From positions 14,021,351 to 14,085,350 of the forward strand of contig OZ024878.1 of the NCBI GenBank assembly GCA_964017185.1: 64,000 nt of DNA, in the 5' to 3' direction. Both the position numbers and the translations under genes were made by a program. This stretch comes from Rugalucina vietnamica (lineage: Eukaryota; Mollusca; Bivalvia; Lucinida; Lucinidae). Positions 46,130 through 56,239 of this stretch are shown piece after piece; positions within the stretch are counted from its first letter, which is position 1; each line of letters opens with the position of its first letter. A model generated the notes under the pieces. The model was not told the DNA's origin, did no database searches, and saw only the letters and a program-made list of their open reading frames with translations.

Positions 46130-46850
46130 GAAAACCAGAGGACCAACGGTCCTGAGAACGCTCAGCTGAGATTTGGTCTTTGGAAAAAGTCATTTTGGCC
46201 AAGGTAAAAAATGACATTGACCTTGAAAACCCTCATAGCTTCAAAAATCGATATATCGTCTGTATCTACTAACCGACAAAATTGTCTCAAAATTCAATGT
46301 TTACGTGACTATTTTTCTATTGAAAAGCCTATGTGACCAAATTTGACCATGTCGTAACATACATGTTGGTCAAGGTCAACCCCAAGTAATGATTTTTACA
46401 TTTTACAAACTATAAAGGGCCGGTACCGCTGTGTCTGGTGTGGGTTCGAGCCCCGCTCTGGCCACATGTGAGACAAATCAAGTTCTGCTTGCGGGTGTGC
46501 CAGGTGGTTTTTCTCGGGGTTCTCCCGTTTTCGCCCCACCTACTGATTGGCCCGTCTCAAATGAGCTGAAATAATCTTGAAAGGGACGTTAAACTGAATA
46601 ATAAAAAAAATAAAAAAAGGCCGGAGCCTCAGATCTAAACACCAAGTTTCATTGATATCGGTCAACTGGTTCCGGGGAACAAGTTTTTATTACAAAGGTT
46701 TTTGCTATTTATAGCCCTGGCGGCCATCTTGGTCATGTGAGTGTGGACATTGTGGACAACAAGGATAACGAAGATAAGGACGGACACCAGAGCATTGGTA
46801 CATGTATAATCTAAGCTCACCCGTGAGCTTTCGGCTCTGTTGAGCTAAAC
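46130..46850. mobile_element. Related element (GGACCAACGGTCC...), with a SINE inside
   Basis: AACCAGAGGACCAACGGTCC and GCTCAGCTGAG at the left match the 4812 element. GGCGGCCATCTTGGTCATGT and CTCACCCGTGAGC...TTGAGCTAAA at the right match its other end. It is shorter, with a single internal unit. A SINE-A copy fills 46424-46618. Confidence 0.7.
46424..46618 (+). repeat. SINE-A copy inserted in a larger element
   Basis: The copy is truncated in the tRNA-like head and begins ACCGCTGTGTCTGGTGTGGG, with B box GGTTCGAGCCC. It continues GCGGGTGTGCCAGGTGG, CCTACTGATTGGCCCGTCTC, GAGCTGAAATAATCTTGAAA and ends in an A-rich tail. GGCCGG lies at both edges (46418-46423 and 46619-46624) with flanking A bases and may be the target duplication. 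The host is the element at 46130-46850. Confidence 0.7.
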
Positions 46851-48238
46851 AGGCAATCGTCTAAATACAGAGGACCCTTTATATTTCAGTTTCTGGGCTT
46901 CTATTGTTAAAACAGACAAAGCAAAGAAAGACAGTATCAGAACATAAGTTGGTTCATATGTTGCGACAAAGAAGTTGTATGTTACTGGGAAAACAGACCC
47001 ACATCCTTGAAACCAAACCATGCCTTACCTTATTGCACAGACTGGCTACAGTCTGAAACATGCTTTTGTTTGAAAATGTGCATATTATGATACAATTTCA
47101 TCTTCAGTAAAATTATTTCTTTCATTGACAAATTCTACCTTCTACTGATCCATTGTTTCAAAGCTAGCTTCAAATATAAGACTAAGACTTATTGATAAAA
47201 GACATGTTTTAAGGACTGACTGCATTCTTTTTGTATATTTTGCAATGCATTTTATATTGGCTATTGATCAAACTTTGTGGGTGTTCAAGTTGATCTGTGT
47301 CTACAATGGCGCAAATCAAATCCATTTTCTATATCACGTGTAGTAATTTAAACCATATTTGACAATTGCCGACCGTTTAAACCGAACGTAGGACCCAATC
47401 TAAACTTGAACCAGACAGACATGGCTCTCATAGAGATATGACGGTTTGTTTCCATATTATAAAAAATTATTATCCATCATATCTTGATGACAGCGCACAA
47501 AGTTTATGATATCTTTATCAAACATATACAGAAGCATATCATTCTCTTAGAGGCATAAACAAATTTTATATTTGACTCGGCATATGAAGCCAATTAACCT
47601 CTAAAATCTTCAAAAGAAGGTTCACCATACCTAATCTCGGCCCCTCCTGAGTTCCTTGTAAATCAGACAGGGACCCCTCTGATCCCTTTACGGGGCCTGG
47701 CATTATTTTACTCAGACTGCCTACTTTTAATTTCAGCAGAAGAGTGGGCGTTATGGAGAAGCTGAATTTATGATAAGCAAACGGGAATAATATCTTTGTT
47801 GTGAACATTTTATGACGATGCAATCATTTTAGAAGGCAGGCAAAATAATGATAATGAACAACATTACGGCAAACAATATGGATACCTAGCTACTTTTGCA
47901 GGTGCCCCTATTGTCAGTATAGTTAAGGATGCATTCTATAAGAATTTTAAGCTCCTCATGCATCAATTCGTGTACAGTTATTTAAATATCCATGGTAGGG
48001 GTTTTCTATATTTCAGTTAAAAATGAAGCATACTACTATACTGACATATCCTTAGATGTAACTGTGACGTTTGAAGAGCAAGATGCCAAAAACTTTCACG
48101 CCATCAGGCTAGCATCAATTAAAACTAAAATGACGTCTACAACATTGAAGTAGACAGGCTATATATAGAGTCAACTTAGAAATTATTGCAGAATCGCCTT
48201 GGAGCAAACTTTGTTATGCCACATTTCTTTGACGGTCA
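46851..48238. other. No gene assigned
   Basis: Single-copy sequence. A minus frame at 47566-47823 (85 codons; KVGSLSKIMPGPVKGSEGSL) has a less AT-biased composition than its surroundings, but I do not recognise it and see no splice context. Confidence 0.45.
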
Positions 48239-48477
48239 GTTAACCCATATTTGACGAATGGATTTTCCCATCATTATCAATTGGGTGAGTCCATTTTCAT
48301 TTTTAGGGATGTTCAAGTGAGTTCTATTTTTTTAATCTCATTTTTCGATAAACTCTGCGCCAACAGGATAGCCCAAGATGGGACGTCGCGTTCTGCGGCG
48401 TCACATCTGGGGCTATGCTGGTTGCCTTTGTCCCATAAAATGATCGCCAGGCTTATACGAGTTACCCTATTACTGGA
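48239..48477. mobile_element. MITE-C copy 1 (GTTAACC...TTGACGAATGG)
   Basis: The left end is GTTAACCCATATTTGACGAA, followed by TTGGGTGAGTCCATTTTCAT. A hairpin starts around AGGATAGCCCAAGATGGGAC and returns through CACATCTGGGGCTATGC. The right part is CGCCAGGCTTATACGAGTTA. The arms have diverged more than in copy 2. Confidence 0.75.
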
Positions 48478-49271
48478 ATGCCAGAAGCAACAGGTCAGGG
48501 GTTAAAATAATTAATCTTCATAAAAGTCTATTTGTAAAATCTGTATCGTTTGCATCCCAGTTTGAAACCTTTTGTAATGAAAACAATCAACCCCTTTATG
48601 TCAAAGACAATGCAGCCGCTTCTATCATTAACCAAAAAGAATTCCAACTGTTTTCAGTGCTACTTATCTGCGAAATAGCTTTCAAATCTATCATTAAACG
48701 ACACTTTACACCAGAAAACAATAGGCGGTCTCAGATCGGAACAAGTTTTGTCAAAATTTTATGAGTACTGAGTATTTGTACGGTGTGAAATGAGTACAAA
48801 TGGATAAGTTTTGTGTGCCCTATGCTGAAAAATCTACCAAAATGTGAAGTGAAAGCGATTTGCATGAAAGTCATTCCGTTCGTCAAGTACGCAAGGCAGA
48901 GCTCCTTAGCATTAGAGATAAAATGTTAGCCTAATGAATGAAGTTGTTGCAAAACAACATCAGAATCCATCTTTTAAACAGGTTCTTTTTCTTCTGCTTT
49001 GACTGCAGCATTTTCCAGTTTGACAGGAATCTACAATTTCAAAGCCGAAAAACATATGTTGGTGGAACAAAAGACCCCAGAATAAATAAAATCCTGCTAT
49101 TTGATGTGTTCTAATTTACCAAAACAGAGCTGATAAAGTAAACAGTAAGCTCCGCGGGGAGCTCTAATTTCTAGAACCAAACAACCCGTTTGTTTTCTCT
49201 TACAATTGGTTACTATACAAAAGAACGTTTTGATTCATATTCTCAACAGATCTAAAAACGTGTATTAGACA
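48478..49271. other. No gene seen
   Basis: Single-copy sequence left of the XPG/CXC element. A GCTCCGCGGGGAGC palindrome lies at about 49149. Confidence 0.55.
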
Positions 49272-50062
49272 GGCGGTTTCAGAAACAATTTTTTCGAAGT
49301 GTGGGCACTTTTGCGGCATAAGGTCCCACTATGCCTATCAATATCTACAACCATTCCTGAGCTGATTTTGCCCTGTTGCAAAAACGGGAATACCATAATA
49401 AGGTCACAATCCGGGGTCAAAGGTCAACGGGTGCATTTTATTGTGGTCGGTTTCAAGAGCAATAGCAGAATCAATGTTAATTGTGCAAAATGAGCTGCAA
49501 ATCGGTGTTTCTTTATCAGAAGACATACCGGAAGTAATTAGAACTAATAAATCAAGCCTCAGAACCCATTTAAGGTCATTAAAATGGGTCAAAAGGTCAT
49601 TAAGTGCATTTGAAAAATTGGAAAATTACATATAAAAAAAATAATAATTTGGGCAGGAAACCTTATAAATAATTTGCATATTGGTCTCTATCGCAGGTTG
49701 AGTATCAAAGACCATTTTGAGTTGATTTAATCTTTATCCACATACTTGCGCCCTCACATAAGGTCAATCAGGTTGTGTCAGGTCAAAAATGTCATGAAGT
49801 TTAGTTTTCTTATTTAAGTGATTTGAGGGGATTTAATCGACGTTTTGGGACAAAATGTATCTAGACTTGCAGACAGCAGTATATAGTAAGTAAATTATCT
49901 TGTCTGTCATATAGTCAGGTATCTCAAATAAGGTAAAATCAGGGTCAAAGGTCATTAAGTGCATATTTGAATTGATGATTTCTAACATAACCGATGCACA
50001 GAAAATGAAGGAAATCCTCTATGTCAATCCAGGAGCCCTTCTAAATGAGTAATTTGCCTCAT

Positions 50063-50266
50063 TTACAGCTCATCTTCTGTATCAGAATCTTCCATCGCAT
50101 TCTCCGGATTACCACAAGTAGTAGAACTACAGCCACAAGATGGAAGGCACTTGAGGTTATTTGCCCTACATTTGCACATTTGTGTTGCACACGTTTTGCA
50201 GCTACACTGCAGCAATTCTGTACAAACTTTAGGTACAGGTTCCAAAAGCAACAGCTTTGGCCCCAA
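50063..50266 (-). pseudogene. CXC (Tesmin/TSO1-like) cysteine-cluster C-terminus of a transposon-type gene
   Basis: An open frame of 67 codons ends at a stop at 50063. It reads EPVPKVCTELLQCSCKTC, then a CKCRANNLKC block and a CGCSSTTCGNPEN block, and ends in an acidic DSDTEDEL tail. The spacing of about ten cysteines (C-x-C, C-K-C, C-x-C with a final C-G-N) fits the CXC zinc/DNA-binding domain of Tesmin/TSO1 proteins. In a multicopy invertebrate family that I recall, this domain sits directly after an XPG-like nuclease region, and that region lies upstream here at 50529-51131. A SINE-like repeat (about 50305-50527) now separates the two parts, and no frame joins them. The cysteines all look intact, so this fragment is the best preserved part. 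The CXC call is fairly sure; placing it in one gene with the nuclease is inference from order, strand and family memory. Confidence 0.7.
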
Positions 50267-50304
50267 CCCAATGGGGCCTAAAGAAATGGATGGGCTGCTT
50301 GTGA

Positions 50305-50527
50305 CTACTGACTGACCATCTGATTACTGGGAAACTTGGTTCAAGTCAAACCATTCACACGTATAAGCCTTCTTTGGCTTAGTTGGATGGTTATATTTCA
50401 AGCACTTGTTGAATGTCATGACATCCTCATTTTGGGTAAAAGTCCCATAAAATGGAGGCAACGTCCCGACATGATCTTAGCTGTTGACTGGGTTGTAAAG
50501 CATAAATTCAAACAAACAAACAAAAAC
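50305..50527 (+). repeat. SINE-like element, TAAAATGGAGGCAACGTC family (SINE-B)
   Basis: The copy starts near CATCTGATTACTGGG, passes through TATAAGCCTTCTTTGGCTTAGTTGG, and contains AAAGTCCCATAAAATGGAGG and CTGTTGACTGGG. It ends in (CAAA)n. The same order is seen at 25172-25455 and, inverted, at 51446-51650. It interrupts the XPG/CXC pseudogene between the nuclease and CXC parts. The head resembles a degenerate tRNA-like region, but I cannot assign it. Confidence 0.65.
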
Positions 50528-50528
50528 T

Positions 50529-51131
50529 GTAAGGGTCACTCTCCCATCCGTACTTTTCAGGGTCAAACCGTTCTGGGGATGGAACTTTAGCATTCAGCCA
50601 TATGTTTGTTTGATAATGGGCTCGACCCATGTTAAGTCTTAATGCATCTGATATCGGATGAAGACTATCTAGGTCTTTTCCATTGTACAACAAAGTCACT
50701 ATCATTTGATCAATCTTTGTTTTAATCGGTCGACGAGTCATACATTTTACACAAAACTTTTCAACCCTTTCAAGTGTATCGTGTGTAAGCTCTCCACACC
50801 CCAAACCTGTCAACAACTGACTGTTATCCTCGAAAGCTTTCCATGCTGTTACTTTGCCATACTCAGCCAACTGTATCGCAGTCAGTGCTTGGAGAAAAGG
50901 CAATACAGAACGTAATTCACCATTCAGTTTTATTTCATGGACAGGTACATACTTGGGGTCTTTCTTTGTGCCAGACATAAACCAAATTTCCCTTGGAAGA
51001 TGATGTTTGTAGTGAACTAATAGCACCAACACATCAGTATCTCTACATGCAATTACAACGCGCTCGAATCCGTGCAGCTGTGTGTCTTTGGCATGGAACA
51101 GAATATGTGTGTCTGCCTCCTCATGTGCCTT
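50529..51131 (-). pseudogene. XPG/PIN-like nuclease region of a transposon-type gene, degenerate
   Basis: Read on the minus strand from 51131, about 200 codons are open. The start has HEEADTHILFHAK followed by RDTDVLVLLVHY, which match the acidic motifs of the XPG-I/PIN-like nuclease fold (E-E-A-D-T and D-T-D-V-x-V-L). Then come YVPVHEIKLNG, a helical stretch ending YGKVTAWKAF, LLTGLGCGEL, and a C-terminal part with SDALRLNMGRAHYQTNIW and PEKYGWESDPYS. This order matches a multicopy invertebrate family I recall, in which the segment before GK normally reads like ALTGCDT. Here that place reads ALTAIQL, so a conserved Gly-Cys-Asp is missing and the nuclease is probably dead. The frame differs by one base from the upstream fragment, with the shift near 51123. 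It ends by running into a (CAAA)n tail at about 50526 that belongs to a SINE. Confidence 0.7.
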
Positions 51132-51430
51132 CTTTATATGCCAGGTTCACGTCAGGTGAACATTTTACCGTTACGCCCTTTTCTAAGACATGACCGAGTG
51201 CAGCTTTCTGAGTGTGGTGTAACTCACCTGCCGTATCCGCGAGAGAAAGGGGTACGGGAAACAACTCGTGCAGAAGTATTTCAGCCAAATTTACAGTTCG
51301 CCCTGAATTTTTTGCAACGAACAGTCGTTGAAAAAGGTTTTCAGCTTTCATCACCTTTGCTTTGCCCATTACCGGCGTCTTCTTGGACTCATACAATGAC
51401 CTAAATGTTGGTGACTTGGCATCATGGGAT
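51124..51430 (-). pseudogene. N-terminal region of the same XPG/CXC transposon-type gene, degenerate
   Basis: The open frame that begins at 51504 is a hybrid. Its first ~25 codons (GKSPIKW...DMTIAVDYG) are a translated SINE-like repeat. From about 51430 it becomes gene-like, with KSPTFRSLYESKK, then ENLFQRLFVAKNSGRTVNL, then ELFPVPLSLADTAGEL and a helical segment LGHVLEKGV. The block PVPLSL-x-x-x-x-G-x-L followed by a short K-rich helix is typical of the region well upstream of the nuclease in the same family. In that family I recall roughly 200 further residues between this block and HEEADT. Here only about a dozen residues remain before a TGA at 51123, so the central part appears deleted and a one-base frameshift follows. 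No start codon can be chosen. This is a relic, not an expressed gene. Confidence 0.6.
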
Positions 51431-51445
51431 AGCATCATCACACCA

Positions 51446-51650
51446 TAGTCAACAGCTATGGTCATATCGATACGTGGAACCCATTTTATGGGACTTTTAC
51501 CCAAAACTATGATGTCTTGACAATAGTATTACTAAATAAAACTACCCAAGTAAGCCACAAAGGCTTAATATATGCATGCCTTGAAACCAAATTTCCTGGG
51601 CAGACTCAGACTCGAGCGGTCAGCCAGTAATCAGATGGCATGTCAGTAGC
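51446..51650 (-). repeat. SINE-B copy, inverted relative to 50305-50527
   Basis: The reverse complement reads CCATCTGATTACTGGCTGAC, then TTAAGCCTTTGTGGCTTACT, AAAGTCCCATAAAATGGG and GACCATAGCTGTTGACTATG. The 3' tail is truncated where the pseudogene begins. Its first-frame translation supplies the false N-terminus of the open frame that starts at 51504. With the copy at 50305-50527 it forms inverted repeats around the nuclease fragment. Confidence 0.6.
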
Positions 51651-52197
51651 GAATAAGCTTTTCCTGGAAGCACACAAGCAGTGTGTGTATTTCTTCAGGC
51701 TCCCAGTGGGCGGGGTCCGTATTCCCACCCGACCACTCTTCATGTTTAATGTGAACATACCTCACAAATCAAGACCATTTCGATATTTCCACATATAAAT
51801 CACAATCGCACTTCATTTTGTTTTGAAAACGTCTGCAAATGAAGGTTTGCTTCCTAGGCTTGATGATATGTATATCCATACAGACGGACAAACATATGTT
51901 ATTATGCAAACAAATATGTAATTAAACAAATAAACATGACAGGACTTCCTTCGTGTTCTTTTTGTGAAACACTGCAGCGAAAATTGGACATTTTTCCATC
52001 TTTATACTGTGAATAAGAATATTTACGTATTTTTGCACCTGATGACCTTTGACCTAATTTACTGACCTTAATATTGATAGTTCGTTTTTGCAACAGGCAG
52101 ATTATGAAAGAGGGCACGTCCCTGAGTAACTGAGGCATTGTTGCAACTCATGCCGCAAAAGTGCCCACAAAAGTGTTTTCTAGCACACTTATCCGCC

Positions 52198-53222
52198 ATT
52201 TAACTCTAGTCTATATGTTTTCCGTATATAAGACGCATTGGAAGGATGGAAGTGTTGTATGAAACCAATATAATAGAGTTTGGCCTACTGGTTCAGACGG
52301 ATGCCGGCTCGAGTCTCATTGTGAAATTTTATGCATTTGTTATAATTAGATTCCGTCTGTCTGAAGCAACCTGGTGCATGATCTGTTTTTTTTTAAAGTA
52401 TCTTATTTTAATTATTTTGTTTTGCTCTCTTTCGCGTATTGTTCGATCTTTGAAAGCATGACACCAAACCGATATTAGAAAAAACTTGATTCATCAAACG
52501 GCGTTTTCCATCATTTCAACAAGCATATCATAGCATATTATAGCTTTTCTAATATTGTGTCCTCGATTTTTTTTCGAAGCTGCTTGTGTTGAGCATTGCC
52601 TCTATTTTCGTTTTGCAAAGAAACTGCTTGTTCTTGTAACTGGTAGAAGGAAAGTAGCAATACATATCATAAAGTAGCATATCATATTTTGACCATATAA
52701 AGAAAAAAGTGGTACCTTTGTTTTCTGACTGTTCATCGATGATTGTAACAACCATTGTCAACTGTTTTCTCTATACAAGATGTGATTTTCCTTTTGATAA
52801 AGGATGACGATAAAAAGTACAAAAGTTGGACAATAGATAATTTTCTTTGTTATCTTTTTATTATTGTTGTGGTTGCATTTTCTCATCTCTTTTGAAACCT
52901 GTTACATCAGATGTCTTGCAGCTTTATAGTATCAAACAAGAACTCATGAGCTACTTTAATAAAGTAATAATGTTGTTATGAAAAGAGTCTGAGGGCATGC
53001 ACAATTTCTGATATTGCTGTCGGCATGTTTGCAAGGTTTATCTCCATTATGGGTTATTTTACCAGATGAAAGCAGGCTTAATTCCAATATGTTTACTTTG
53101 TTCTTAACACAAGAGTGTTAAAGGAAGATAGGCTATGATCATAATCTGCTACAACCAAATTTTATCTTTCCAACCCAAAAACAGAAACCAGCCAAGTCGC
53201 CTATCCAAGTGATTATTAAGAA
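52198..53222. other. No gene seen
   Basis: AT-rich single-copy sequence. Confidence 0.6.
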
Positions 53223-53275
53223 ACACATTACGGGTAATCGAGTGAGCAGCTCTTTCCCAAATGTTCTCAGCCAAA
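53223..53275 (-). repeat. Possible family D fragment
   Basis: GTAATCGAGTGAGCAGCTC and TTTCCCAAATG resemble the reverse of CATTTGGGAAA...GAGCTGCTCACTCG. Confidence 0.3.
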
Positions 53276-53508
53276 CATAATATGACTGAACATACATCAG
53301 GTCAAAGGAAGAGAATTAGAAAGCCTAAGGAATTGTTTGTTTTAAGCTCCCCGTTCACGGTAAACAAATAAGGTTACGTCGGGGCGGTCAGTAAACCTAC
53401 ATGTAGACACACTGTTCCTAAGCAAGCCTCACCGAGGAAGGTTACCAGTGCTATGTGCACATCTCTGAGATATGAAGTCCAAATGACTACCACACTAGAT
53501 AGGCCAGT

Positions 53509-53742
53509 GTTAACCGATATTTGACGAATGGATTTTGCGATCATTATCATTTGGGTGAGTCCAATTTCATTTTAGGGGACATCAGGTGTGATTTTGTTTT
53601 AATTTTGTTCAATTTTTTCAATGGAAATTCTCTAAGCAAACAGAATAGCCCCAGATGGGACGCCGCGTTCTGTGGCGTCACATCTGGGGCTATTCTGTTT
53701 GCCTATGTCCCACAAAAGGGACGCCAGGCTTAAATGAGTTAA
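53509..53742. mobile_element. MITE-C copy 2 with 67-bp hairpin
   Basis: GTTAACCGATATTTGACGAA at the left and CGCCAGGCTTAAATGAGTTA at the right match copy 1 end to end. The hairpin at 53636-53702 has 22 perfectly paired bases (GCAAACAGAATAGCCCCAGA plus TG) and a further GACGCC/GGCGTC pairing around the tip. Confidence 0.8.
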
Positions 53743-53928
53743 ACATTTAATAGAATTAACGAAAATCAGCATGAGTGTGGTCATTCTATCAAATAACGAT
53801 AGGCCATATCGTAAATGTACAAACAAAAGATAGATATCATTGTTTGATTAAAAGTTGTCAATCTATATTTTATACAATAAGACTTACATACTTTGATATG
53901 ATAAATTTCAAAACAGGTTTCGATATTT

Positions 53929-54207
53929 CATTACGAAAACATGTCCATGCAATATACAGAGATTTTTTAAGTTGTAAAACTTGAAAATTTTCAGTCGAAA
54001 ATTTTGGATATTTTTCTTATTTTTGCTCCAAACATAGATTGTGGGTACATGTTAGAACCGCCTCGCCGAGGCGGTTCTAACGAGTACCCACAATCTATGT
54101 TTTGGAGCAAAAATAAGAAAAATAGGTTTACCCCTGCATACCCCATTTTTGCTATATAAAAGTGGGGTTTAAGGGGGTGTATTTTACACGGACATGTTTT
54201 CTCGATG
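53929..54207 (-). mobile_element. MITE-A copy 15, complete
   Basis: CATTACGAAAACATGTCCAT and CGGACATGTTTTCTCGATG are the ends. The palindrome around CGCCTCGCCGAGGCGG is complete. Confidence 0.88.
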
Positions 54208-55693
54208 TATCAAATTTTAAAATTATATATCACTGAGTGGTTGCTAATAAGGCTAAGAATTAAGTAAATAATATTGATTGCTTACATTCAAATGTTGTTA
54301 AAAGGTATTTTCGCGCGGACATAAGGATTTGCGAGAAGTGCGTCCATGATAATTGTAAAAGTTCTACAATCATCGTTCTAAGCGGAATTAATAATTAATT
54401 CTATCTGTGTTCCAAAGCGGTTCTTGTGTTCTCATTCTTCTTCATTGGTATTTCAATTTATGATAGAAATAATAAATACACATCGCAACCGAAACTGCAC
54501 TATCAGTAGTTATAGTACACACATTAGAATATGAGGACATTTGTACGTGTCAATTTTCATTACAAACAGATTCAATCTAATCGTTTATTTTGAAAGGATG
54601 AACCCAGTAAATCTTGTGTTTACTCTTTTGTTTTATCATCCATTTTCTCACAATTGTTTCATTTCTGTTAATCTAATCAGTGATTAGGACAATTAGATGA
54701 CAGATAATAAGATGATTACGCTGACAAAGCTTAGATTATCAAAGTTTTAATAAACTTCCTTAATGTTTCTGTCTTTATGCTTTCTCCTTTCTTTCTATCC
54801 TGTGAGTATGCTTTGTAGCGCTACAGGCCCTAAAGTACAGTACGTTCGTTCGGAGCATGTTACTTCAATGCCAGAGTAGTGAATTGTCTTTCTGCAATGA
54901 CAGGACAGGTTTGGCCACCAAATTATTTGCTGTTACAAGACTTAAATTGTCAAAAAAACTTCTTTCAGTATTTCTGTTACAACAGAATAGGACATTATTG
55001 CACACAACACCTTAGTCATTCGTGTTACATCGACAGATGACTGACCGGACCATGATTATCCAGGCTTTCTTTCCATATCTCATTTGACAATGTGATGTCC
55101 AAAACATCTACCAATAAAGCATTTTGTGGTAGCGCCAACAACGTCAATGCAAGATCGCTTTACATGTAACTGGACCTGACACATTGTAAGCTCTGGTTTG
55201 TGATTCGACAAGAAATGTACAGAAGCTGCAAATAAACTTAATCTGACAGAACCATGGCTACCGAAAGTTTACAATTTCATTAACTATCTCGATCAGGTTT
55301 TATAATTAGTCAATCTATCAATACATGGTAAACCCTGGGTTAACAAGGCATTGCAAGCATCTGGTGGGTCTGGAATTGAGATCAAAGTGATCCAGACGAT
55401 TGCAAAATAGAACAATAAAGTCACGGTGCTGACAGACAAAGATATTAGTTTATATCTTGGGAAGAGAACAAAGCCAATCTGATTGTTATAAAACACCAAC
55501 TACCTATCAACAAGGAGCAAATTCCATTTTCTAAAATTAATTGTTTTTTTTTCAATTGTTCCAGTCTTTGATAATACTAGGCTGAAGGAAACTGTTTCTA
55601 AAATCACTCTACAGGGCTTCTTTACCACTGAATGTTGTCTGAATGTAAAACCTTGGAATCTTACTATAATACACTTTTGCATGACAGCATGCG
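54208..55693. other. No gene seen
   Basis: A 1.5-kb AT-rich stretch between MITE-A copies 15 and 16. The short frames have no domains. Confidence 0.6.
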
Positions 55694-55941
55694 GATCAGC
55701 AAAACATGTTCGTGTAATGCATACCCCCTACACCTCACTTTTGTATAATAAAATTGGGGTATATAGGGGTATACAAACTGGGTATATAAGGGTATACCTA
55801 TTTCTCTTATCTTTGCTGTGGTTACTCCTTCACAATCTGTGTTTTGTGCAAAAATAAGAATACTATCAAAATTTTCCAATGAAATGTTTAATTTCATAGC
55901 TGAAAAGTCTCAGTATATTGCATGGGCAAGTTTTCGTAATT
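55694..55941 (+). mobile_element. MITE-A copy 16, palindrome lost
   Basis: ATCAGCAAAACATGTTCGTG and GGGCAAGTTTTCGTAAT are the ends. A short duplication (GGGGTATATAGGGGTATAC then GGGTATATAAGGGTATAC) replaces part of the left segment. The central hairpin is reduced to TGGTTACTCCTTCACAATCT. Confidence 0.75.
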
Positions 55942-56239
55942 GTGCATGACAGAATGAGTAGTGTATCTGAAGTAGTATCACAATGAAACCATACTTAAGA
56001 TATGAAAATTTCGCTAACTTATAAAGTATAAAACTTGAAAACAGAGCAAATGGAAGAAAAAAAAATAAATGACTTTCACACACCCATTTAAAAAATAAAC
56101 CTAAAATATTCATCATCTTTAAATATTTCATAATGACTTATTGTAAAATCAAAATAGATTTTGAAAATGATTACTATATGTGTTTCTTTGATGAATAAAA
56201 TGAGACTTTAATAATATTCTTTATGATTTGTATTTCTTG

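Larger units (their letters stand above)
49272..52197 (-). mobile_element. TIR-bounded DNA transposon carrying the XPG/CXC pseudogene (Academ-like?)
   Basis: GTGGGCACTTTTGCGGCAT at 49301-49319 is repeated exactly in inverse at 52150-52168. A second inverted match (CCTGTTGCAAAAACG at 49372 and its complement at 52083-52097) lies 52 bp further in on both sides, and an AAGGTCA...GGTCAAAGGTCA block follows symmetrically. GGCGG/CCGCC at 49272 and 52193 may mark the outer ends. The left side holds four spaced copies of an AAGGTCA...GGTCAAAGGTCA...AAGTGCA motif near 49402, 49572, 49759 and 49930. The broken gene is oriented right to left. From established knowledge, Academ elements of the X type encode an XPG nuclease and a cysteine-rich finger. 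I infer that group with moderate doubt. I could not resolve a target-site duplication. Confidence 0.6.

Noticed and set aside
49395..49990. Functional nuclear-receptor response elements at the AGGTCA repeats
   Set aside because: The match is good, but the sites belong to transposon subterminal repeats and nothing in the sequence shows a regulated gene nearby. Kept only as a finding to test.
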